From: Tipula vernalis | Lineage: Eukaryota > Arthropoda > Insecta > Diptera > Tipulidae | Assembly: GCA_958295665.1 (NCBI GenBank) | Contig: OY282560.1 | Span: forward strand, 94,030,311-94,094,310 | Direction of reading: 5' to 3' | DNA: 64,000 bases | Shown: positions 11,929 through 21,299 of the stretch, in pieces | How positions within the stretch are numbered: the stretch's first letter is position 1 | How the letters are laid out: each line of letters opens with the position of its first letter | Made by a program: the position numbers and the translations under genes | Notes under the pieces: generated by a model | What the model was told of the DNA's origin: nothing | What the model saw: the letters and a program-made list of their open reading frames with translations, nothing else | The model's database searches: none

Positions 11929-12886
11929 ATTAGAGTGACCCTGTTAAAGTTAGCCGAAAGTAAAGAGTCGATAATGCAGATTATGTTATTAACATTCCAG
12001 CCCAAAAAAAAAACAATTTGGTGGTTGACAGCCAAAAGTAAATAGGATACATGGATTGCAATAAAAACTTTTGTAAATAGACTTACGTGGAAAACTTTGT
12101 TTAACCTAGTCGTGGAAAATCTCGGAAAATCAGAAAGATTCACAACATTGGAATAAAATCAGCCTCTAGAGTGTACATCTGAAGTTAAATCGGTTTTATG
12201 TGACTTGCCAATAGCTATCGCAGGAACAAATTCTGTTCAAGTTTCCCGTGGGAAATCTCGGAAAATTCGATTTTCCAAAATTCATTAGAAAATTTGTATA
12301 AAATCAGCCTCTAGAATGTTATGTCTGGAGATGAATTGCATTGATGTGACTTGTCAATAGCTATCGTAGAAAAAAGAATTCACAAAATGTGAACACTCTA
12401 GAGGCTGATTTTATACACATTTTCTAATGATTATTGGAAAATCGAATTTACCGAGATTTCGCACGGGAAACTTGAACTCAATTTTTTTCCTGCGATAGCT
12501 ATTGACAAGTCACATCAATGCAATTCATCTCCAGACATAACACTCTAAAGGCTGATTTTATTCCAATTTTATGGATTCTTCTGATTTATATTTTCTATAT
12601 ATTCCACGACTAGATTAAACAAAGTTTTCCACGTAAGACTATTTACAAAAAAATGTATTTAAATCCGTGTATCCTATTTACTTTCGGCTGATAACTACAA
12701 AATTTTTTATTTCCGACTGAAATGTTAATAACTATAATCTGCATTATCGACGTTTTACTTTCGGCTGTGATTACACAATCTGCATTAGCATTTATTTATT
12801 TTCGGCTGAACGACCACCATCTGCATTATCGACTTTTCACTTTCGGCTGGAAACTTTCGGCTAACTTTAACAGTATATTAGTGTGA
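11929..12886. mobile_element. Foldback transposon with long inverted arms and subterminal repeats
   Basis: The ends are CTGTTAAAGTTAGCCGAAAG (from 11941) and its inverse ACTTTCGGCTAACTTTAACAG (ending 12873). The arms continue inward and pair over most of their length: GGATACATGGATT/AATCCGTGTATCC, TACGTGGAAAACTTTGTTTA, AATCAGCCTCTAGA, and TGACTTGTCAATAGCTATCG. The centre is near 12395. The right arm carries three or four tandem subterminal units containing CTTTCGGCTG and ATCTGCATTATCGAC. Near-matching 10-bp flanks ATTAG(A/T)GTGA at 11929-11938 and 12877-12886 may be the target duplication. No coding capacity. The layout fits a non-autonomous foldback element; the superfamily is not determined. 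Confidence 0.85.
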
Positions 12887-13426
12887 GTTTTGCAGTTATT
12901 TGTTTACGACGCGAAAAGTTTGTTACTATGCATAGTGGTCTGGAAAGGCAGTAAAGTTTGGCTACCATGACCCGCCCGGGCAATAGACAAATTACGTTCC
13001 TTGGACCTTGAGAACTTCAAAAATTACGCCCCCCCCCCAAATCGCCGCTGGAATTAAAAGCGCGCAGAAATTTCCGCGTGTGCGTGTCCGGGAGTGACAT
13101 TAACGCGTATACACTCAAGTCTCTAGGTACAAGGACTCGTCCTACATGTATGTGTGTGAATGAACGTGTGTGTGTGGGTGTGATTGTGTGGATGAACCAT
13201 TTATGCGCTTTCAGATAGAATTCATGAAGTCACACTGTATTTTTATGATAGTTTCTTTTATGAAGGCGTGTGTATGTGTGTGTGAGCGCTCAAATCGAGT
13301 TTTCATAACAAAAACAATTTTCGCATTTTCCAAGTCAGTCGTGCGTGAAATATCATCCACTTCACATCTTGAATATTACTTCTAACTTTTATAAGTCTTC
13401 ATTTGCTATTTTATATTTTGTGAAAC
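12887..13426. other. Spacer with C run and TG-rich tract
   Basis: Contains a C9 run near 13029-13038 and TGTG-rich microsatellite-like stretches at 13148-13190 and 13267-13285. The frame at 13170-13385 is a translation of the TG-rich tract and is not supported. Confidence 0.5.
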
Positions 13427-15640
13427 ATGGGCAGTAAATGCGATCACAAATGCAATCATAGCGAAACCGATGGAAAATTTGTGCACCATGTGGTCGGAAA
13501 ATTGTTTTAAGTGGTAGAACATTGGAGTATTTTCGAATAACGTCATGTCGCAAGGAGCAGATATAAAGTCATATAAATCTGAATTTTCGATTGTCCGATC
13601 CTCGATTTCCGACTAGTATCTGTGTGAATTGTCGAAGAATTCTAGATGAAAACTTACATCCAGAGAGCGCGGAGAACTCAAGCCGATCATTCAAAATCAT
13701 GCCCAACTACGAAGATATAATTTTGCTGAAAAATACAAGGTACGGTGGTGAATCAAGTGTTGTTTCTTGTGAATGTTATATATGCCAAACTGCACGTTGT
13801 GGCAAAAAAACAAGGATAGGTGTACCAATAATATCGCGTTCAAAAATAACATCTGAAAATGGCATGTATGCTCAAAAATCTCCTGAAGCAACTGAAACTA
13901 AAGTGATGCGTGCGGCGGTATAAAAATCCGGTTCGACTTTTAAAATTTGTAATATTTGCTTTAAACGTACTGGTAAAGGCATCAGACATGTGTGCTGCTC
14001 AAAAAGTAAGCCCGCTCGTAAGAGAGTTAATATTGAAAAGTTTTTTGAGAATCTTCCTGCAACACAACAAGAACAGTTTTGTACATCACTGGTGTCCAAA
14101 AAAATGCAGGCCACCGATAATAAGACCATGGTGAAAATGAGTACGGGAGAACAAGCAAGGAATAAACTCCCAATTTTCATCTGATAATTTATTTGATTTT
14201 CAAGTTCAGTCAGGTACTTCTGGTAGACAGATGAAAAAACTATGCACTTTCATTAGAAAGAATATCGGTCGAAAATCGGTTCCTAGCAATTATTTAGCAG
14301 AAGCGACAAAAAAATCTAAGGCATTAGATGACGTATATAAAAGTACTATTTTGAGTTTCGAAGTCGATAAAAATATAAATAAACAAGAAAGACCAGTAGT
14401 GTGGGCCGATGCCGAAGAAATATTAGAGTGTGTTTTAGTAAGAAGAAATTTACTCGTAACTGGTAATTACGTTATTAAAGTTATGGCTGATGGGAGTCAA
14501 GGCTTCTTCAAGATTTGTACGACTATTCTTCCAGAATATTATCTATGTATAGATTCAGATAATGGTTATAAAAAACAAAAATTAGACTCAAACAACAATG
14601 AAGGGAAGATAACAGGAATTCATAAGTTGATAATGTTGGGTATCGTCCCCCTAATCAGTGAAACTTATGATAACGTGAAAATTTTATTTGATTTGATTAG
14701 AATAAATTCTAGTCCATTCAAATTCTTATCAGATTTCAAGCTTCTCTGCTAGTAAACGGTCAACAAACGGCTACATCAAGCTTTCCTTGCCCATATCGTT
14801 TCGCGCATTTTCAAGATCTCAGGAGTCGAAAAGAACTAGATATTGGGAAATTAAACAATGATCGTGAATTAGACTGAGAGCAAGATGTTTATTGACTGAA
14901 AACTTATAGAGATTTAGAATCAGACTACCAGAAATTCGTTTCAATTGGCAGTATTAAGAAACGGACCTTAAGGAGTAAAAGTACAATAAATAAGCCGCTT
15001 TTTACCCAAGAATCGAGTGTTTCTGTCTTGGAAAAGTGCGTTGTCCCAGATCTTCACATTCTACAAGGGTTTGTAAATCACTTGTTCTGGGACGGGCTCG
15101 TACCTTTGCTAGGCAGGGATAAGGCCATATTATGGCCTCAGGGGCTCAAGTTGATATCCAAAAACTATCACGTAGAAGTTTTTGAAGGGAACGCCTGTAG
15201 GAAGCTTCTTAAAGAACCAGAAAAATTGTTTGATAAAGAAATTAGTGGAGCAGTTGGTGGTGAATTAATCATGATACCTTACGTTTCTGCTTTCCAAGCA
15301 ATGAACAAAATTGTAGAAGCTTGTTTCAGTATCAGGAGAAATGAAAATATTTGTCAAAATATATAGATGAATTGAGAAAAGCGATCCTGGCAACTGGAAT
15401 AAGTGAGACCTGAAAGATTCACGAGCCATATAAAAGAAAGCATTAGTTTTCTAAGGGAAGGCCACGGATTCGGTCTCTAGTCCGAGCCAGCGGGCGAGTC
15501 AGTTCATCATGAATTTTTGAAATTCTGGAATCGATGGAAGATCAACAATATTTTGGACCCACAATACTCCCAGAGATTGAGATCAGCGGTAGTAAATTTT
15601 TCCTCAAAACACATTTAATTCGTAAGAGGCTTCATTATAT
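13427..15640 (+). pseudogene. Broken copy of a multicysteine zinc-site protein, family unrecognised
   Basis: A colinear set of conserved-looking blocks spans 2.2 kb across several frames. In order: a Cys/His-rich start (MGSKCDHKCNHS), RFPTSICVNCRRIL with a CxxC, SCECYICQTARCGKKTRIG with CxCxxC, KICNICFKRTGKGIRHVCC with CxxC, and EKFFENLPATQQEQFCTSL. Next is a long helical block (14231-14752: MKKLCTFIRKNIGRKSVPSN through VPLISETYDNVKILFDLIRI), then GQQTATSSFPCPY, and EKCVVPDLHILQGFVNHLFW and SKNYHVEVFEGNACRKLL. The last blocks are AGESVHHEFLKFWNRW and SQRLRSAVVNFSSKH. The order looks like one full-length protein of about 700 residues. I have a sense of similar multicopy proteins in arthropods and cnidarians but cannot name the family. 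Repeated Cys pairs suggest zinc binding. A transposase or relative is possible. Stops and frameshifts make it a pseudogene. Confidence 0.6.
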
Positions 15641-15744
15641 TATTCAATAATATAATGATCTTTGTACTAACTCCAATCTGTTACAGGACTAGGAAGCTGC
15701 TGTATCCTGTTAATTTATGCAACAGGAAGATGAATATATATTTA

Positions 15745-16206
15745 TGTTTTCTTCAATTACCGTGGTGTTTGTGGTTCACCATGAATTCGTTCCAGAGGGT
15801 CAAACAGTCAATAAAGCATACTACTTGGCCGTTTTGAGGCGTAGAGGGTTTTTACAACGATAATGCGCCGTCGACATTCCAGCCTGATTATGACTTAATT
15901 TTTGGCCAAACACGAAACAACAGTCATCGCTCAGCCACCATACTCGCCAGATTTGGCTACCTGCGACTTTTTCCTGTTTCCGAAACTCAAATATCCGCTC
16001 CGAGAACGCGCCATGAATCGATTGAAGCCATAAAACGAAATTCGGTAAAGGAACTATAGGCCATTACGGGAGAGGCTTATAAGATGTGTATGTGAATGAG
16101 AATGTATATATCCTCAAAAGGAGCCTATTTTGAAGGCGATAATAAAGATTTATATTAAAATACATAAAAATGTTTTACCAGCCCGGGTCAAATTTGATCA
16201 GATGGT
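15745..16206 (+). mobile_element. Mariner transposase C-terminal remnant with 3' end
   Basis: Across frames it reads VVHHEFVPEGQTVNKAYYL then AVLRR, a one-step shift to DNAPSTF (family HDNAPAH), PPYSPDLATCDFFLFPKLK in the +1 frame, ESIEAIKRNSVKEL, ITGEAYK and GAYFEGDNKDLY. These are the C-terminal half of a Tc1/mariner DDD transposase, including the second catalytic Asp region and the YSPDLAP(C)D block with the third. The N-terminal DNA-binding part is absent. The sequence CCCGGGTCAAATTTGATCAG at 16182-16201 follows the stop region and may be the terminal repeat. Indels make it inactive. Confidence 0.9.
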
Positions 16207-16642
16207 ACTTTATATTTTTTAAATAATTCAAATTCTTTAAATTCCTTGATTTAAATGCATTAAACAAATTAAATTCGTTGTAATTATTGTACAAAAAATA
16301 TTAAATTCTTTAAAATCTTTAAATTCCTTAACATCCTAAAATATTTTCAATTTCTTAAATTGCTGAAATTGTTCTTATCTAATTAAATTTACTAAATAAT
16401 TAATTAAGTTGTTTAAATTATTTTTAATTTTCTGTATGCTTTGAAATGCTTAAAATATTTAAATTTTCTAAATTTCTTTGTTTCCCTCAACTCTTAAATT
16501 TTTAAATGCATTAAATACTTTAAATTTTTTAAAATCTGTAATAATTTCTTTAAATTTCTTCAATAGTTTAAATTTTTTAAATTATGTAGATTCTTTCAAT
16601 TATTTAAAAAAAAATTGGAATACTTTGAATTTCCTTACAATT
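16207..16642. repeat. Degenerate AT-rich array 2
   Basis: A second block of TTTAAATTCNTTAAATT-like units. It ends in CAATTTTTAAATGCCAG immediately before the LTR-like repeat copy 2. The open frame 16478-16660 is just this array translated (Leu/Asn/Phe repeats). Confidence 0.75.
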
Positions 16643-16785
16643 TTTAAATGCCAGAAATAGATTCGCTGTAGTTTCTATTGTTCTTACGTATTTTTGGAGA
16701 CTTTTCGAGAATCGATGATTGAAGTAATCCTAGTACTTTGATCAATTATCAGGATCAATTATCTTTGATCAAGTCAGTAAGCAAT
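16643..16785 (+). repeat. LTR-like dispersed repeat, copy 2
   Basis: Matches copies 1 and 3 in ATTGTTCTTACGTATTTTTG, GAGACTTTTCGAGA-TCG and TCAAGTCAGTAAGCAAT. The stretch GATCAATTATC is partly duplicated here. Just downstream, ACTCGTACCTGGAACGCGGC (16803-16822) breaks the AT bias and could be internal sequence of the parent element, such as a primer-site region. I could not pair it with a specific tRNA. Confidence 0.68.
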
Positions 16786-19572
16786 ATGAGATCGAATTGG
16801 ACTACTCGTACCTGGAACGCGGCAGTGCAAAGATTAAACTAAATGATTTAGAAAAGTGATTTAGTGCGATTCAAAAATTATACATAGTGGTTTTGTGAAT
16901 TCCTGCTAACAATTGTGTTGAATTAATTTTTGTGTTCAATAAATAATTGAAGTTTGTGATAAATTGAAGTGAGTTGTTTTATTAACAATCTTGTTATTCG
17001 AATCTTGATTGATAAGGCGAAAACTTTACAATATCTATGTACATATATACCACAGCGATATCAAATTCTCGTAATTATTCAACAATACTATAGGCTATCA
17101 ATTCGACATTTACGAAAATTTTGTAATTTGATTTTTCCCAGCGCTAACGCTGGAAGAAATCAAAAAGACAATTTCGCAAATATCAAACTGAAAATGATGA
17201 TGAACTCATTTTTGAATCGTTAAGAAAATTCGAATGTATACATTACAATAGAGTTCATTCGTCATTTTTGAAATTTTTGAAATTTTTCAGCGTTTTGTGC
17301 TTAGCAAAAACCCATCATACTCTTCCCTAAAGGAGACACCTAATTAATTTTTTTGTTTTGACGATTGTATACGGAAAGCTCACACATAATTTCTTCATTG
17401 TTTAGTCCATTGGACGGTTTAGTCCATTGCACATTTTGCGTCCATTATAGCGTTCACTGTGTGCATAAGAAACGTAGGAACTTCATTACATAATTTGTTA
17501 ATTTTAAAATATAATAAAGTCGGTCAATCGTCTTAATTAGGTTGCGATTCATTATTAAATTGGAATTTTTTCACTGAGTTGATTTAGCTATGAACAAAAA
17601 CTAGTTTCAATTTGAGCGTAAGTTCGGGTCTATATACCTCCATATATTAAAATAAAAAATAAAAATCTTACCGCTAAATTATATTTCAAATCTTAAGTGA
17701 TCTTAGATTAAGCCCCTTACTACACGCTGCTGGTATGTACCAATCGTACTGCCGCTTCTATTTCATTCCGACGTTATCATTTTATAAATATTTTATTATA
17801 GATTAGATATACATTAAACAAAAAACAGAATATTTAATCACAACACATTTTTCCAAAACTGATTTTTCATTTTTCTTCTTATTTTCATGAAAACATATTT
17901 TTGATGCCTTTTTTTTTAACACACTTGATTTTTTCACATATAGCCTATATACATATATTTATATAATATATTTTATTTCACTTTATATCACTAAAAATAT
18001 ATTAAATAATGAGCCCCGTGTAATTTAAGCAAAAACCAAAAACACTTCACAAAAATAATTTTTCCCGAAAAAATCACGTGTAAATGAATTATATTCACAA
18101 AATTATATCAGCCTTTTGTAAAAAACGAAAAAAACTTCTCACTAATTTTTACCCTTTTTTACAAACACGTAAGATTACAACAATAATATTACATATATGT
18201 ATGTAAAACTATAATCTTCGAAATATAAGAAATTATAATTTTTTTTAAAATTCCCACAATTTTGCTAACCCTACTCCACATGTAAACATTATCATTTGTC
18301 ACTCTGTACTTCGTGTTCTGCAGAAGCCTGAGCAGAGATATTAAGGCTCAATATCATCCCCGGGGATGCTGTGTTTTAAATCTAAAGCAGTAATATCATG
18401 TTCAAAATCATCCCCCCGTAAAAAAATAAACGAAATCAATCGATATTTTCTCAAAACAAGAATCGCATAAACAGGTTCCGCAGTACACAAACCACAACAA
18501 CAACAAAACAACAAATATCTATATTCATGTACATATTAGTTATTTTGAATGTGTGTGCAAAGGGTCAAATAACGAGACCTTTTTTATTACGTTTGTAAAT
18601 CACAAAATTGATTTTTCTCTCACTTTTTTATTTTCATATCGATTTTTAATTTTAGAATTTTATTAGAACGAGATGGACATATATCGAAATTACGGCATAA
18701 AACAAAATTTATATATCCACGTCGCAGTTATTTTTGATGTTAAATTTATGAACGATGAAGAGAAAAGACGTATTTTCGCAGAGCCTTCTACAGTATAGAG
18801 CCATAATCATAATGACGTATTTTTTAGAAGCTTTTTTAGTGGTATAACTTTTCACTAATTTCCATAGGAATTCATAGTAAAAATGGTGTTTTTTAGCTTC
18901 AAGTTCTTCAATAAAAAAAGCCAAAATATTAAAAAAATTTTATATAAAAGTTTTCTACATATCTTTAAGAACAATATACAAGAAGGCCATATTGGTATTA
19001 AGTAAATATTAAAATTAAATTATTTCTAAAATACATTTTTTCGAACTTTCATTTTGAAAAATACATCAAAGTTGGCTCTGACGAACTAAAATAATACTTG
19101 CTAAATTTATCTTTAGTTTTACTAGTGTACGTAAGATGTCTAAAATGGTTACAGGAAAATACGAAAAAAAATTATTTAATCGCAAAATTATCACACGTTC
19201 CTATGTTTTGTGAATTTGTTTTATTTTTCCTACAATTTTTGAACTTGACATTTCCCCAGGTGGTAATTTTTGGTACGACTTTTCCAATTTTTTATGGCCA
19301 TCACTGCCATCTATGTAATGTATATTGACTTAATGACCGAACGAATTGTAGTAAGCTTTCTCTCTTTTTATTTCAATTTGACCAGAATTCTGTTGTTAAG
19401 AAATTTTTATTAAATTTTGGTTTAAATAAATCAATTATTACAAGAAAATAAAAACGATTTATTTAAACGATTATGAAAGTATTTCAGAAATCATAATTAA
19501 GAATTTGTAACGTTTTCATTTAAAAATTTGTGTTAGGAAAAAACGTGATTTCCCATATGGTTTGTGTGTTTT
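16786..19572. other. AT-rich region, possible retroelement internal relic then intergenic
   Basis: 16800-17225 may be internal sequence of the LTR-like element; it contains a frame with SANAGRNQKDNFANIKLK that I cannot identify. A palindrome ATCATCCCCGGGGATG sits near 18352-18367, with a second ATCATCCCCCC at 18407. The rest is A/T runs with no supported gene. Confidence 0.4.
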
Positions 19573-20039
19573 ACCAAAGCCTACTTAATAAATAAAGCCT
19601 CCATGATGAAAACAAGCTTTTTTTAAGGTATCAAAAAATCCAAAAGAAAATGTTTATTCCATAGTTTTTATATGGAGAGATATGACCTCAGTTTATTCAA
19701 AATATATTAATGAAAATTGACTCGAAATTAATTTTATTTTGATTCAATTGAAACTATACACTTTATTTTCCACCTGACTTGGACGATTTTTTCGTGAGCT
19801 TTTCCAATTTACGGTAATAATGATAACAAAATAAGATATTTTATATCTGAAAAAGCTTAAAAGTAGAGTACATGCATGTAAAAAAGAGATATAAATATAA
19901 AGGAAAAGGCGCGACGCGACGTTAAAATAATAAACAAGACAAACAATATAGAAACAAGGTAAACATAAGAGAAATGAAGCAAATACATAATATGAAGCAT
20001 ATTATCAGATGATAGCTAATAAAAAGCAAAGCCTACTTA
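19573..20039 (+). repeat. Left arm of a ~470-bp inverted repeat pair
   Basis: This arm is repeated in reverse at 23969-24439 with only scattered differences. Matching landmarks include GGAGAGATATGACCTCAGTT, TCGAAATTAATTTTATTTTG, CACCTGACTTGGACGATTTT, CATGCATGTA and GAAGCATATTATCA. The outer edge is ACCAAAGCCTACTTAATAAA and the inner edge is GCAAAGCCTACTTAATAAAT, so the left arm is bordered at both ends by the same ~20-bp motif in direct orientation. No coding capacity. Confidence 0.92.
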
Positions 20040-20463
20040 ATAAATAATTTTTTTTTAAGAATTTAATTTGTCTGTCTGTAATCAGTTGATTTTTCGGCAT
20101 TTTTTATAGACAAATATATTAATTGTTCATGGCAATCCCAATATTTTCGATTTGGTAAATCAGAAAAATACAGAGGCCAATCGCTCAAATTTATCTATTG
20201 AAAAAAAGTGGAAATATCTTGCCCCCTCCCCGTAATTTTGGCTGAAGGCCCAAAGAGTTATACCAATGTACCACTCTGCAAAAAATGAGAACCCTCCCAG
20301 TAGATATATTATGAGCGATTGGCCTCTGTATTTTTCTGATTTACCAAATCGAAAAGATTGGGATTGCCATGAACAATTAATATATTTGTCTATAAAAAAT
20401 GCCGAAAAATCAACTGATTACAGACAGACAAATTTAATTCTTAAAAAAAAATTATTTATTAAG
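20036..20463. mobile_element. 428-bp palindromic MITE with TA target duplication (copy 1)
   Basis: The element begins CTTAATAAATAATTTTTTTT at 20036 and ends in the inverse, AAAAAAAATTATTTATTAAG, at 20463. TA flanks both ends (20034-20035 and 20464-20465). The arms continue with TTTGTCTGTCTGTAATCAG, TTGATTTTTCGGCATTTTTT, TATTAATTGTTCATGGCAAT and CAGAGGCCAATCGCTCA. A central part reads CCCGTAATTTTGGCTGAAGG. The TA duplication points to a Tc1/mariner-type mobiliser. Other copies are at 44344-44848 and, as one end only, at 55777-55820. The frame 20266-20532 is an antisense-like translation of one arm. Confidence 0.9.
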
Positions 20464-20811
20464 TACCCAAGCGGCAATTTTTGTATTCAAAACGACTTCA
20501 AAACTAGTTTTAAACTTTGGTATCAAAACTAAAATGTTTCAAAAATTGTTTTAGAACCTTCTTATATACCTCACTAAACCATACATATAACCTTGGTTTG
20601 ATCGAGTTTGTTGAAACCTTTATGTTTTACGGTTCCCGTTCTAAACTTATTTTAAACAATTTTAGAAAAAACCGATGTGAATTAATCGAAGCTGTCCGTA
20701 AACCTGTTTTAATCCGTTTCAGAAAATCCGAAACGGGTTTTTGTAAACATTTTGGTAAAGTAAAAATACTTTCACAAGAACAACGTTTCGGTTTATTTCT
20801 GCGCGAAGTGA

Positions 20812-20863
20812 ATTTTATTTATTATAAAGGATATGAAAAAATATCCTTTATAATAAATAAAAT
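20812..20863. repeat. Perfect 23-bp hairpin
   Basis: ATTTTATTTATTATAAAGGA plus TAT pairs perfectly with its inverse across a GAAAAA loop. The same stem sequence is part of two overlapping opposite open frames, which are therefore artefacts. Confidence 0.85.
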
Positions 20864-21299
20864 ATCTAGCACTTGACAACTCAATTCGAATTTCTTTAAT
20901 AACAAAATCTCTTGAAGAAGCTAAAAATTCTTCTGACTTAGTCATATCATGTTTTGATTTCGCTACACCGAAACCAGATAAATCGAAAATGGGGAGTTCT
21001 ACCAACTTTTTGAGGCAAGACACAATAAAAATACTATTTGATTTTAAATAATAAAAATGTAATTCTATAAAGTACAGAAACTTTAATAAATAAAATAAAT
21101 TTTTAGTTTAATTTTGAAATTGAATTTAACGTGTGACAGCAAAACTCTTAAAAAATTATTAAATTAAATCTAACATTTAAAATCTAAATGCATGATTCAA
21201 ATGTTTTATTCACTTTTATATTTTGAATTTGCCATCGCTGCATGACGACATTTTTTCTGAGGCTCAATTTAATCTTGTATTGGCAGATTTTAAATATTC

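Noticed and set aside
13170..13385. 71-residue Cys-rich frame
   Set aside because: Its Cys and Val come from a TG-rich microsatellite-like tract.
16478..16660. 60-residue frame rich in Leu, Asn and Phe
   Set aside because: Translation of a degenerate AT-rich array.
20266..21023. Overlapping frames on both strands
   Set aside because: They span a palindromic MITE arm and a perfect hairpin, so the peptides mirror inverted DNA.
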